Shown here piece after piece: positions 29,459 through 43,885 of a stretch of 64,000 nucleotides of DNA. Location of the stretch: the NCBI GenBank assembly GCA_038501195.1, contig JBBPUQ010000005.1, forward strand, positions 806,001-870,000. Reading direction: 5' to 3'. Under the pieces are notes generated by a model. That model was not told the DNA's origin and ran no database searches. It saw only the letters and a list, made by a program, of their open reading frames with translations. The translations under genes and the position numbers were made by a program. How positions within the stretch are numbered: the stretch's first letter is position 1; the number at the start of each line of letters is the position of its first letter. The DNA is from Nemania diffusa (lineage: Eukaryota > Ascomycota > Sordariomycetes > Xylariales > Xylariaceae).

Positions 29459-32400
29459 TACTTAATTGTAAGTTTGACTTTTTTCTTTTTCTTTTTTCTT
29501 TTTTTTTTTACTTTTTGCTTTTTTTTTGTTTTTATACTACTTTTTTTTTTAAGCTGCGCTTGTTGTTTTTTTTATTTTTGTTATACTTATACTAACTTTA
29601 TAATAAACAGCTTTTACTTTGCTTTTATATAGCTGTTTTTTTTTTTTTTTTTTTTTTTATATTTTTATTTTTTGTTAAATTAAATAATATTATATTTAGT
29701 TTTTTTATTTCTATTTTGCTTTTTTTTAACTTTAGTGCTTTTTTTTTTTTTTAGTTTTTTTAAACAAAAATAAACTGTTATAAACAATATTTCTTTTATT
29801 ATATAAAATTTTATTAGCTTTTAGCTTTTTTTATATTTTAAAGTAAATAGTTTGTAGTTTTTTTTTTTTTTTTTTTTTTGCTAATAATAACAGTATATTT
29901 TTTGTTTAATTAAAAATTTTTGCAACTTTTACATAAATATAAAAAGTAAGTTTTTTTTTTTTTTTTTTTTGTATTTGTTTATTCTGCGTTTATATACTAT
30001 TTATACTTTATATAAAAACTAGCAAGCATTGTTTTTTATATATAAATTTTACAAATAAATCTAATTATATTTATTTGTTTATAAATAGCTGTTTTTTTTT
30101 TTTTTTGTTTTATTTCTGCTTATTTGCTATTTTTATATAGTTTTAATATATAGTACAAATAATTAAAACATATTAAAAGTTTGTTTTTGCTACAAAAACT
30201 TATAACTTAGTTCAGTTTAATAAGTTTGTTTTTTACTTTTTTTTTGTTTTATTTTTGTTTTTTTTTTAGCAGTTAACAACTAATATATGTTTTTTTTAAT
30301 TAAAAACTATATCGAAATACAACAATACTAGTTATTAAACTTTATATTTAATAAGTTTTTTTGCTATTTTTAACTCGTTTTTTTTTATATTAACACTATT
30401 AACTTTTTGTTTTAACAATATAAAGTTAATATAAGTTTTTAGTTTGTTATTTTTTAAACAATATATAACTTTTTTATATTAAACAATTAGTTTAAAACTA
30501 AAAAGTATAAAATTAAATATTTATAATTAATTGTATTGTTTTTAAGTTGTATAATTAAAATTAAAAAATATTTAATTAATATTAAAAAGTATATAGTTAG
30601 CTTAATAATTAAAAATATACTGTTTTATATTAAAAGCTTTAATAAAAACTATAGCAAAATTAATAAGTTTTTTAGCGTTAATTTTAACAGTGTAAATTTG
30701 CTATATAATAGCTAAAATATTAAAAGCTAAAATAAAAGAAGTAATTTATAGCTTTTTTGCAGCTTTAACATAGTATAAAAAAAAACTAACTAAAATAAAA
30801 AACAAAAAAATTATTTTATTGTTAATAAAAAAAGTTTTAATATATATATATTAATTTAATATAATTAATTTAAACTTTATTAGTTTGTTTTTAAAAAAAA
30901 AGCAGTTTTTTTTTTTGTTTTATTATTAGTTAATATTAATAACTTATAATAAATTATTATATATAATTTATTAAAAAATACATAGTTTTTTTTTTTTTTT
31001 TTTTTTTGTGTTATTATTATTTAATACTAAGTTTATTATACTTTTTAACATTGTTATATTTATTTTTAAACTGTTTTAACGCTGTTATATTTAAAAATTT
31101 TTTTATAAGTTTTTACAATAGTTAAAAATAGCTTGTTTATTTAACTAAAACTTGCTTTTTTTTAAAACTGCTTTTATTTCTATTTTATTTAATATATACT
31201 TAAAAAATATTTTTTATTTAAAACTTGTTATTATTTAAAATTATAACTAATAGTTTAAAGTTTAAGTTAATTTAAAAAAGTAAAAAGTTTTTTACAGCTT
31301 ATTATAAAAAATTAACATAAAAGCAGCTATATATTTTTTTAAATATATTTAATTTTACTATATATAAATTTATTACTTTTGTTATTTTATATTTTAAATA
31401 TAATTAAATTAACTTTTAAAAAAATTAGTTAGTTTTTATATTTTTTAAATTAAACTATATTTAGTTGTTTTTTTAAAAACGCTTTATAAAACTGTACTTT
31501 TTGTTAGTAGCTTTTTTTATTTTTTGTTATATTGCTATTATAACAGCTTATATAAAACTTTAAATGTTTTTTAATTTTTATACAAATGTTTTTATTAATA
31601 CTTTCAGCTTTTTAATAAATATATTTGAATATTTTATTAGTTTTATTAAATTTATATAGTATTTATATTAAACAAAAAAAAAGCTAAACTTAATAATTAA
31701 TAAATTTTTATTATTAATTACTAAAGTTGTTTTTAATAATAGTACTGCTTAATTAAGCTATATATAAACTACAAAAGCTTTAAAATATATTAGCATTTTT
31801 TAATTTGTTTTTTTTGTTATACTATTTGTTTTTAAATAATATATAATGTTTAATTGTTGCTCGATATTTATTAATTTATAAAATTGTTACTAAAAGCTTT
31901 TTACTTAGTTTAAGTTTTAGTTACTAGTTATAGTTTTTAAAAACTTATAAAATTGTTAAAAGTAGTTTATAAACTGTTTTATATATATTTTTATATTTAT
32001 AAATTCTATAGCTTTTAAAATTACTGCTTTGTTAAATTTATTAGTAATTATTATAATAAACAAAAAATTTTTAAAAGTTGTAGTAAAAAAGTTTGTTATA
32101 AAGTTTATTAAAAACTTGCTTTAAAATTATTTTAAAACAAATAAAAACTTAAAAAGCTTTTTTTTTTGTTATTTTTAAACGTTTTTTTTACTGTATATAT
32201 TGCAGTTTGTTATAAAATAGTATACTATTTAATATATTTTAAGCTAAAAATAGTTTTTACTTAATATAGCTATTATGCTATTATAGCTTAAGTGTTTAAT
32301 TAACAAAAAGTTGTAATAATTTTATATTAAGCTAGTTTAAAGTAGCTTTTAATTTAATATTTATATATGTTTTTTGTAGCAAAAAATTTTGTTTAGTTTT

Positions 32401-33236
32401 AATTTATATTTTATAATAAAAATATTTAAAGCTTTATTATTTATTTTAAATTTTTGTAAAAACTTTTTTTTGTTTTTTTGTACTGCTTATATTATTAATT
32501 TGTAGCTTAAAGCTTTTTTTAAAGCAGTATTTTATACTGTTTATAAATCGCTGTTTATAAAAATATAGCAATTAAGTAATAAATTATTTATTATATTGTT
32601 TAATATATTAATGTTGCAATATTTTTTTAGCTTAAAAACTAGCTATTTATAGCGCAAAAATATAAGCTTTTTTTTTAAAATTTGTTTGTTTGTTTTTAAA
32701 AGTAAGTTTTGCTTTTGTTTCAATAAAATATTTAGTTGTTTATTATTAACTCTTATTTTATAAATAAACATAAACTAAAAGTTAGCTAAAAACTTCAACT
32801 ATTTAATTTATTGTTTTATAAACTGTTTAGTTGTTATAAAATATTTGAAGTTTTTGTAATTAAATAGTACTTAAAACAGCTTTTTTAAACTATATAGTTT
32901 ATTATTTTATACTTTTATATAATATACTATTATTAACAGCTTTTTATTATAAATTTTATAATTGTTTTTAGTTTTTAATAACTTTTGCAAATAATAAACT
33001 ACTAAATAAAAAAGTTTTTATTTGTTATATTAAAACAAATATTTTTTATATACTACTTTTAAACAATTTGTTTTTAAAACTGTTGTTTTATTTAAGTTAT
33101 ATTAAATTAATATTAGCTTTAATATAAAAAAGCTTTTAAATTTTTTAAAAGTGTTTTTTTTTTTGTTTTTTTATTAAAACAGTATATTTTTTTTTATTAA
33201 AACAGAAAAAAAAGCAGTTAAATTTAAATAATTTTT

Positions 33237-33720
33237 AATAAACTACTAGTAAAAGTTTGTAAATTTTAAAAAACTGTATATATTTTTAAGCAATTTAAAA
33301 GCTTTTTATTTATAAATAGCATATACTTTTTTAAAGTTCATTTTTATTTTTTTTTTTATTTTTATAATAAAACTTAAATATTTAATTTTTGTAACAGTAA
33401 ATTTATATTTATTAATATTAAAATACAATTTTATAATTTTTAAAAAACTAAATATTTGCTTTACTTTTTTTATATAATTTTTTTTTGAACTATTTAATTA
33501 TATAAATATATTGTTTATATATACAAATATAAAAATGTTTAAATATTAATATAAAATAGCATTAATATAACATTAAAACGTTGTTAAAGCTTTAAAAAGT
33601 TCAAATAGTATAACTAATTATTTAAAAAGTTTAAACTTAGTTTAAAACGCTGTTTTTTACTTGTTTTTTTTTTTAATTTTAAGCTTATAAAAAGCAGTTT
33701 ATATATTTAGTTTAATAAAC
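33237..33720 (-). pseudogene. Gypsy II reverse transcriptase relic
   Basis: The clearest pol relic in the window, one continuous minus-strand frame with no frameshift. Blocks in order: YKLKIKKKNK then KTAF (33645-33656, the WKTAF block), LVILFELFKALTTF (the LVMPFGLxxAPATFQ block), FIFVYINNIFI (YINN at 33510-33521, the YxDD block), TKIKYLSFII, and YSFLKFTNFY (about 33249-33278, the VxSFLGFANFYR block). Interruptions are stops replacing probable Trp, Gln and Arg codons. Both catalytic Asp codons are now Asn. Confidence 0.92.
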
Positions 33721-36033
33721 TACTTAGCTTTCGAAAAATTTGCTAAAGTTTTTTTTATTAACAAAAGCAAATATTTATTTGTTTTAGTTATAGCATTAAA
33801 CGTTTTATAATTAATATAAAATTATAAACTACTTTTTAGCTTTTTTATAAATAATATAAAAGCTTTTGTTAGCAAACTACTAGTACAAATATAGTTTTTA
33901 TTAAATAACTTTATTAATATTTTTTTTAAAACGATTAGTTTATTTTTAAACATTTTATAAAAAAGTTTTTATAAAGCTGCTAATTTTTTGTTTTTTTTAT
34001 TTTTAAATAGAAATATTTTATAATTTACTTTTTTGTAATGTAGTAGTAGCTTGTTTTTTTATTTTTTATTAAATAAATTTTTTTATAGTATTAATTTTTT
34101 AAAAAATTAATTTTTAATTATATTAACTATAAAAAATATTAAAGCTTTAATAATGTTTGTAAATATAATAGTAAAAACTAAAAACTTATTTATTTTTAAA
34201 TAGCATAATTGTTATATTTTTGCGTTAAATGTTATTTTAACTAATTATTAAGCTTTTTTTATTTATATAATACTTTTAGTTTAAAATATAAAACTGTTTT
34301 TTTATATTTTGAAACTTTTTGTTTTACTAATATTAATTATATATTTATAAACAAAATAAATTATTTTTAACTTTTTTATTTATAGTTTACTTAAAATAAT
34401 ATTATATTTTAGTTATAAAATTATATAAGCTAATATTTTCTATTAAAACTTATTTATATTTGTTTTAATATATATTATTTTTTTAATTTATATATATTTT
34501 ATTGCTGCTTTTTTTAAGTAACAAAAAGTAATAAAAATATATAGTAGCTATAAATGTTTAACAAAAAAGCTGCTTACAACATATATATATTTACAACTTT
34601 AATTAATTAAAGTTTTAACAACTGAAGTTTTATTGCAAATAAAGTTTATTGTAAAAAATATACTATTTATATATTATTAAATTTTTGTTTTAAAGCTTAC
34701 AAAAATTAACTTGTAAACTTGCTTTTAACTGTATTTATAATTAAAAGCTACTTTTTTTTTTTTTTTCGAATTTTTTTTTTCAGGTTTTTTTGTTTTTTTT
34801 AGTGCGTTAATAGCTCTTACGTTAATATTACGTACAAAAAGCACTAGTAAACACTAAGCTACAAAGTAGCTGCTTTTTTTACAGCGTAAGCAATTTTTGT
34901 CCTTTTTTTATTTGTTTTTTTCTTTTTTAAATATTTATTAAACTTTTAGTTATTTATTAATAACTTAAAAGCTAATACTATTTATACTTATTATTAAAGT
35001 GTTTTTTTTTATATTTACTTTTTTTAATTTTATATTTAAATAAAAGCTTGTACTTTTTTAGCTAAAGCTTTATGTATATATAACATAATTACAACTTTTT
35101 AGCTTTTTAGTAATAGTTATAACTTCGTATATTTAATCTATATAGTTAAAAAAAAGCGAAACAAATATTAGCTTGTTTACTAAAAAAAAGCAAATAACTT
35201 TTTTTAGTATAACTAATTTAGCAAAATTATTTTACAATGTACTTTTTATATTAGCTAAAGTTTTTTTTTAGCTAAAAAAAAATTCCAAAAAAAGTTGTTT
35301 TTTTTTTTAGCAAAATTTTAGCAGTTTTTATGCTGCTTTTTTTAAATAGTTTATATTAAAGTAATAGTTATAAAAATAATTTAAAAACTTTGCTAAATTA
35401 TAGTTGCTAATATATTTTTTTGTAATAAAAAACAGTACTGCTACTACTTTTACTATATTATTAAATAGTTTGTTAATAATATAAAATTTATTTTAGTTAT
35501 TGCTAATAAACTTAATATTTTTGTTTAGTTTATATTTAATAGCTGTTTTTTATATAAAAAACTTAGTTTAATTTTTTAAAAACTTTTTTAATTAAACAAA
35601 AAGTTTTTTTTTAATATTTTTATAATTATTTATATTTAAACTATTTTTTTTTTGTTTAGTTAATATATTAAATATATTTATTATTAAAGTTAAAAAAAAA
35701 AAGTTAAAAGTTAGTATTAAAATTAACGTTAAAATCGAAATTTTAGTTTTAAACTACTTGTTTATTGCTTATAAACTATTTAAGCAATAATATAGTTTGT
35801 ATTAAATATTAATAACTAAAAAGCTTAAAAATACATTTATAATGTTTAGCTATTTTTTTATTTCTTTTTTTATAGCAGTAAGTAGTTTAAAAGCAATGTT
35901 TTATATGTTTAGTTGCTTTATTTTGTTTTTGCTTTTTTGTTTTTATAATAAAAGTTATTTTTTTATAAGTTTTTAATACTATATAACTAAATAGCTATAT
36001 ATTCGCTATTTAAGTAAATAAAACTAAATTATA

Positions 36034-36233
36034 TATAACAAGCTAAAACTTAGCAGCTGTAAATATATACTGTTTATAATTTAGCTTAAAAAAAAAAAAA
36101 AAAAAGTTTTTTTAGTGTGTACACTGTGTTCCGAAGCAGCTAAATAGTTTAATATATATAGCTAGCGCAGTTTTAGCGATTGTTTAAAACTATACTTACA
36201 AGCTAAGCTTAGCAGCTTATACAGCTTGTAACA
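36034..36233 (-). repeat. LTR of Gypsy II (5' LTR)
   Basis: 200 bp, better preserved than its partner; it keeps GTGTGTACACTGTGTTCCG near 36115 where the other copy reads only A/T apart from one C. The 5' LTR is the outer right end of the element. Confidence 0.92.
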
Positions 36234-36238
36234 TTTAT

Positions 36239-38277
36239 ATATATTAAAATTTTATAAATTTATTAATTATATTAATTATAATATTAAATTTTTTAATAGT
36301 TTATATTTTATATAGTTTATTTTAGTTTTATTTTTTTTATTATATAAATATTTTATTTTTTAATAATAATATAAATATTTTATATAAAATAAAACTGTTT
36401 TATTAATTAATTATATAATTAACTTTAATTATAATTTGTTTTTTTTAAAATATTTTTATAACTTTTTTAATAATTTTTACTTTTTATATAATATTAAAAA
36501 ATAAAATAAAAATTTAATTAATTTATAAACAATTATTAAAAATAAATAATATTAATATAAAACTATTAAATTTTATAATATTATTTAAAACTTATTAATT
36601 TATAATATATTACTATTAAATAAAAAAAGCTAATATAATTATTAATTAATATTGATTTAATTTTATATAATTAATTATATATAGCAAAACTAAAATAAAA
36701 TATAATATTATAATTATATAATATTATTGTTATTTTTTTATTTAAAAAAAAATCTTTATATATATAATATATATATATAAATTATATAAATTTATTAACA
36801 ATTTATTAATATTATATATAATAAAGTATAATTAACTATTTAATAAATAAATAATAAATTATATAAAAAAAATTTAAATATATATTAATTATAACTAATA
36901 TTGCTATTTTAATAAAATATATATATAATTTTTATATAATTAATTTATTATTTAAAAATATTATATTTAAAACTATTTTTTAAATAAAAAAAGTTATAAA
37001 TATTTATATATATAAATAATTTAATAAATATAAATATAAATTTATTAATATTAAATATATATTATATTTATATATATATATATAAAATTATTTTATTAAA
37101 AACTATTTTAAAATAATAAAAAATTAAAAATTAAAACTATAGTTTTTAATTTTTTTATTTTTAAATTATATTTAAATTATTTTTTAATTATTAAAATTTA
37201 TATTTTTATTATAAATATAATATAAAAACTAAATTTATAAAACAAAATAAATAAATTAAATAAAAAATAAATTATAAATTTATAAATTATATAATATATA
37301 AAAAATAAAAAATTATTTATTTATTAATTTAAATTTTAAAAAATAATAATATTAAAAATAATAATTTAATATAAATAATAAATAAATTATATTATATAAA
37401 ATAATTATTAATTATTTAAATTATTAAAAATTATATAATAATTATATAATATAATAATTATAAAATAACAATATAAAATAAAATAATTTATTTATAAATT
37501 AATATATTAAAAAAAAATAATATTATAAATTAAATATATATTAATTTATAATTAAATAATAATAATTTAATTTAATAATTATATAATTTAATTAATTATT
37601 ATATATAATAAATATATAATTAAACTTTTATTATTTATATATAAAACTTTTTTTTATTTTTTAATTAATTTATTTATAATATATTTAATTTAATTATATT
37701 TATTATAATTATAAATATATATATTATAATATAAATAAATTATTTAAAGAAATATTTAAATATATTTTAATATTTTTTTAATTTATTATTATTTAAAAAA
37801 CAATTTTTTATTTTTTTATTTATTTATTTATATTATTATTATTAAAATATATAATTTTTTAATATATTAATATATAAATTAATATTTATTTATTATATAT
37901 ATAATTATATTTTTATTAATTTTAATATTATATTAATTTAAAATATATAATTTAATTTATAAATTATATATTATAAAATTATATTATATTTTATTTATTT
38001 ATTTATTTATTTTTTTATTTATTTATATTTTATATTATAAAATTTTATATTTATTAAAATTAAAACTTTATATTATAAAAAATTATTTATTAATTTAGTT
38101 ATTTAATTTTATTTATTAAATTTAAATAAAAAAAAACTTTTGCAAAATTTTTATAATTATTAATTTTATTTTATTTAAAAATATATTAATTTTTAAAACT
38201 TTAATTTAAATATATATTAATTTATAAACTTTAATATTAATTTATAAAAATTTAAATTAAATTTAATATAATTATTT
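36239..38277. other. Nearly pure A/T spacer, second copy of a direct repeat
   Basis: No coding trace. The segment at about 36654-36905 is an uninterrupted version of the sequence that Gypsy I split (14320-14432 joined to 26880-27020). The segment at about 37550-37700 repeats 12760-12900. The remainder is A/T sequence without visible structure. Confidence 0.6.
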
Positions 38278-38282
38278 ATTAT

Positions 38283-38590
38283 TATTAATAGAACTTTTTG
38301 TATATATATATATAAAAAGATTCGGAATAATTTGTAGAATTTAAAGTTTGTTTTTAAGTTTTAAAGTTTTATATTAATTTATATATATATTTTATAAAAA
38401 AAAGTATAACTAAAAAAGTTATATATAAATTATTTATATATATATATATATAAAATTTATAAGTTTTATAAATTTTAATAAATTTTTATATTTTTTATTT
38501 ATTTAGTTATTTAATAAAAGTTTTAGTTTAAATTTTAATTATATATACTTAGTATATATATATAAGTTTTATTAAATTATTAATTTAATA
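38283..38590 (-). repeat. 3' LTR of Copia copy 2
   Basis: 308 bp, heavily RIP-mutated; nearly all G and C of its partner at 43886-44193 are replaced by A and T, without indels. Confidence 0.92.
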
Positions 38591-39539
38591 CTAAAGATTT
38601 TTTTTTTTATACAGTAACTTTAGTTTTAATATAAATTAATTTTTTATTATTTTTTTTGCTATTTAATTAATTTATATATGTTTTTATTTATATAACTAAC
38701 TTATTTATATTAACTAGTTTTTTTAATATTTAATTAAGTGCTTTTTTTGTATAAATATTTATTAAATTGTTTTTATTATTAATTTATTATATTTTTATAA
38801 TTTTGCAATTTTTGTATACTTTTTAAAATAATATAATATTAATTATAAATTGTTTTTTTTATATAGTTTTTAGTTTAATTAAACATTTATATAAAAATTT
38901 AAAATTAATATATATAACTTATAATATAGTTAATAATTTTATTATATAAATAATTTTTTAAAAAGTTATATTAAATATAATAATATAATTAAATCTATTA
39001 ATTATGTTATATAATTTATTTGCTAATATATTATATATAACTTATTTATATTTAATTAAATTTTAATAAATAATATTATTTTTAATTATAAAAATGTTTT
39101 TTATATAGCTTTTATTAATTAATACAATTATAAATTTGATTTAAAAACTTAAATTTTTATTGTTTATAAATATTTTGTTAATAAAAATAAAAATTTTTAT
39201 ATAACTAAAATTTAAAAATATATAGTATAATTTTTGCTATATATTGTTAATTTGCTATTATATTTATATATTTAATATTTTAACGTTATTTTTTAATAGC
39301 TTTTAAACTTATATAACAATTAACAAATTATACAATGTTTTTAGTTAATATATTAATACAATATATATATTTTAAACTTATTAAGTAATATATTATTAAA
39401 AATAATTTTTTATATAAAAGTTAATAGTATATAGTTATTTAGTTTGTTTTTATTAAATAAAAAAAAAATTTTATTTATTTATTTAAATTTTGTTTTTATT
39501 AAATTTAATAAAATATTTAAATATTAATTTTGTTTTTAA

Positions 39540-39680
39540 TTTTATATAAAATAATAACTTAGTTTTTTTTTTATATAAAAACTTTTTAAATATAATATTA
39601 AAAATATTGTTTATTTAAAATTTTATAATTATAAATTTATTAAGTTTTTTTTTAGTATATAACAAATATAAATTATATAT
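39540..39680 (-). pseudogene. Copia copy 2 reverse transcriptase relic
   Basis: Minus-strand sequence equivalent to the RT block of copy 1, with the TDDT block again changed to INNI (39603-39614) and an extra RIP-type stop replacing the Gln that copy 1 still has just before it. Copy 2 is therefore more degraded than copy 1 at this point. Confidence 0.75.
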
Positions 39681-42600
39681 AAATATTTTTATATTTAATT
39701 TTTAATAATAATATTTATAATAAGTTTTATATTAATATAATTTTAATTTAATTAATTTATATAATAATTATATAATTTAAAATATAATATTTATTAAATA
39801 TTTATTTTTTAGTTTTTTTAATAAGTAAATATAAATCTTTTAGTTTAATTTATTATATAATTATATATATATTTAAAAAATATTTTATAGTTTTATATAT
39901 ATATTATAGTTTTAAATTAGCAATAATTTTAAAGTTATAATAAATTATTAATTTATATACTAAATTATTAATACTTATATAAAAATTTAAACTTTGTTAT
40001 TATTTTTATAACTTTATATAATTAATTTAAACTTTTTATATAATTTAATTATTTTATTTTTAACTTTTTATATAAGTTTAATTTAAAAAATTTTTATTTA
40101 GTTATATTAATTTAAATTATATTATATAAACTAAAATATATTTTAAGTTGCTAATATATTTATTTCAGCTATATTTAATTATTTAAAAAATATATTAGAT
40201 ATAATAATTATATTGTTTTGTTTTAATTATATAGCTAAAATATAATTGTTAACTTTTTTTAATATAAAATATTAATTGCTAATAAATATAAATAACTTTT
40301 TTGGTTTGTTTTTATATTAAAGTTATAACTATTTAACAACTTAAAAAAAATTATATAAAAAGTTATTTTTTTTATATAATAAATTAAATATAATTTTTTG
40401 TTAATAATATAACTTAATTTATATATAATAAAATTTAACTAATTTATTTATTATATTAACTATAATATTACAATTTTTAATTATAAAAATTTTATATAGT
40501 TTTATTTAGCTTTTTCGTTTTTTTTATATTATAATTTTATTTTAAAAAAATAAAAAAAATACTTTATATAATAATGTTAATTTATTTCTGATTTATATAG
40601 CTTAATCAATATTAACTTTTATATAAATATTTTTTAATATTTTTATAGCTTTTTATATAGCTTTTACTTTTTAAGTAATTTTTAATAAAAAAAATAAATC
40701 ACTGTTAATTTTAAAATAAATTTTAAAAACTAATAAAATAAATATAAAACTATTTAATTTAGCTATATTATTTAAAGCTTTTATAGCTATTTATAATATT
40801 GTTTTTTTATTTATATAATAATTAATTTTTTTATATAAAATATTAAATATATAATAAAATAATATATATATTTATTCGACTTTTTTAACAGCTTAATATA
40901 TTTTAATAAATATTTTTTTATATAAAGTTTTAACTAATTATATATTATTACAAAATTTTTTAAATAAAAAATTTATACTAAAATTATATACAATATAATT
41001 AAACAACTTTTAATATATTAAAATTTAACATTAATATAATATATTTTAAATATTATATATATTTAAAAACTTTAAAAATTTAATTATTTAAAATAAAATA
41101 TTTATATTAATTATATATAAAATCAATTATTTGTTAATTTATATAATATTGATAATAATTTTATAATTAAAATTATATTTATTTTTTAATAAAAACTTAA
41201 ATTTTTTTAAAGTTTAATTATACAATTAATAATAATAACAAAACTTTTTAATTTTTCAAAATATTAAAATGTTAATATTATTATATTTAATTTTTTATAA
41301 TAACTTTATAAGTTTTTTTGTACAAAAATATCCAAATCGACAATATAACTTTTAAAGCTTTTGTTTTATAAAATAACTTGTAGTTTTTAATTAGCTAATA
41401 TTAAAAAATAAATATTTCTATTTTTATACAATTAATATTATTATATTATTTTATTATATAATTACATTTTATATATTATTAAAATAAATATATAATCGAT
41501 TTATATTTTGTAACAACAATAAAAATAAAATTAATATATTTAAAATATAAAATTTAATCGATTTAATTAATATTAAAATTATTATAATACTTATAGCTTT
41601 AAAGCTTTTAATACTATTAAATCAAATTGTTATATTATTTAAAGTTTAATTTATTTATATAAAAAAGTTTTTTTATATAAAAGCTTTAATTTAAGCTTTT
41701 TTAATAGTTAAAACTTTAATTATACTAATATTTTATAAAATATTTTAATATTTTATATTATATTAACTATTTAAATAAAAATTATTTAATATTAATATTT
41801 AGTTTTAAATATATATATTTTTTTCTATTATATAATAAAAATATATCAAATTTATTAAAAATTAAACTATTTTGTTTCTAATTTTAAAATTTAAATTATT
41901 ATTAAATTTATTATTATATAAAAAGTTTTTATTACTTTTATAATTTAATACAAATATATTATACTTTTTATACAATAAAGTTTTTTGTTTTAAAATATTA
42001 TATATAGCAAAATATTGCTTTTTTATTTTTGATTTTTTTTATTAACTATAATTAATAAATTAATAATTAAACTTTTTATAAATAAAGTATTTTTTGTTAC
42101 TTTTATTATTTTTATTATATAATCGCTGTAGTTTTTAACGAAAATTTTTTTTAAAACTATAATTATATAATCGTTTTAAATACTTAGTATTATATTGTTT
42201 ATTAATAAAATAAACATTTATTATATAGTAATAGTTTATTTTTTAATTAAAAAAAACTTGTAATATTACTTATAAATTAAAAAACAAAGTTTTATATATA
42301 AGTTTTTAATTAATTAAAACAAATTTAAGCTTAAATATATTAAAACATATTTATATAACTATTATATAAAATAGTATTTTTTTATAATAGCTAAATTTTA
42401 AAACACATTATATAAATTAAAACTTATTAATTATAGTTTTTAATATTTTAAGTATTATTTTTGTTAAATTGTTTTATTTTATTTATATAAAAGTAATAAT
42501 AATTTAATTGATTTAATATTAACTATAATTAACTGTTATATTAAAATAATTATTAAATATTATATAAATTTTATTTTATTTATATATTAAATCAATATAA

Positions 42601-43885
42601 TTAAAATAATATTGTTTAGTTTTTTTTTTTAATATAAAAAAAAATATTGTATAATACTATTTTTTAATAATTTTAAATTAATAATATATTAAAATAAAAA
42701 TTCAAGCTTTATTATATAATATATTATATAACTTACTACTATAGTTTTAATTAAATTATTATACTTTAATAAATATAATAAATTAAATTGTTTTAATTAA
42801 ACTATTATAAATAATTTAAATAAAAAAAAATTTATATAATTGATTTTTATATATTAATAAAAATGCAAAATATATAGTAAAAATTTTAAAAGTAAATATA
42901 AATTTTTGAGTTTTTATTTATACAAAAGAAATAAATATTTAATTATTTGTACTAAATATTAAAATATATACTAATATTATTAGTTTTAATATAGCTAGTT
43001 ATAGTACTAAATAGTTTATTTATATAACTAAAAGTTTTAATATATTTGTTAATATAAATGCTAAAACTATTTATATAAATATATTATTATTTAAGTTTTT
43101 ATTGTTTTTGTTTATATATTTTTTAATAATATATAAAAGTTTGTTTTTAAGCAATTTTTTATATACTTTGATATTTTTGTTACTTTTAGCAATAGCAATA
43201 AATTTTTTTTAAAACATATAACTAATATTTACTAACATCAATTTTGTTTAGCTATTAAAATTTATTACAAACATTTATATAAACTGTTTACTTTTAATTT
43301 TTAATTATATATAATTTTATAAATATTTTATAAAATATATTATTAATTATAAAAGTTTAACAAATTAGTTAAAATTAATAGTTATATTTTAATATTTAAA
43401 ATCAATTTGTTTTTTTTAAATCTTTATTTAAATACTGCTATTTTTAGCTATATTTTTATATATAAATTTATTTTTATTATATAAAGCTGTTAACTTGTTG
43501 TTTTAAGTTTATTTAGCTGCTATAGCTGCAGCTGCTATAGTTATTTTTGTTGTAAATATTAACATAGTTATAAAAAGTAGTAAAATAAAAAAAATAAAAT
43601 AAATAAAATAATTAAAAAAATAAATATATAAAATAATTTATAGTTTTATTAATTTTTATATAAAAATAATTAAACTATTGTATAAAATCAATTTTAACTT
43701 TATAATAGTTAAATCTTTTTTATTTAATAGTTAATTTGATATATTTTTAGCTAATTAATACAAATAATAGTCCACTTTTTATATAAAAAAAAAAAAAAAA
43801 AAATATAAAAGCTACTTTTAATAATAGCTAGTTTTTGCTTTTTTATTTTGTTAATTTGTAATTATATTTTATAATTACTAATTAG

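Larger units (their letters stand above)
28792..36233 (-). mobile_element. Ty3/Gypsy LTR retrotransposon II
   Basis: 7,442 bp with 200-bp LTRs (28792-28991 and 36034-36233), ends TGTAACA..TGTAACA allowing for RIP, and the 5-bp duplication TTTAT on both sides (28787-28791, 36234-36238). Minus-strand RT relic at 33.24-33.72 kb. Less secure integrase-like traces lie near 31.95-32.23 kb, in the expected order after RT. The last part (29.2-30.3 kb) has very long T runs on the plus strand, i.e. a Lys-rich region in the sense direction. No other insertion interrupts it. Confidence 0.9.

Noticed and set aside
29405..29632. Phe-rich open frame with runs of FFFF
   Set aside because: Antisense of the Lys-rich part of Gypsy II; long T runs produce it.
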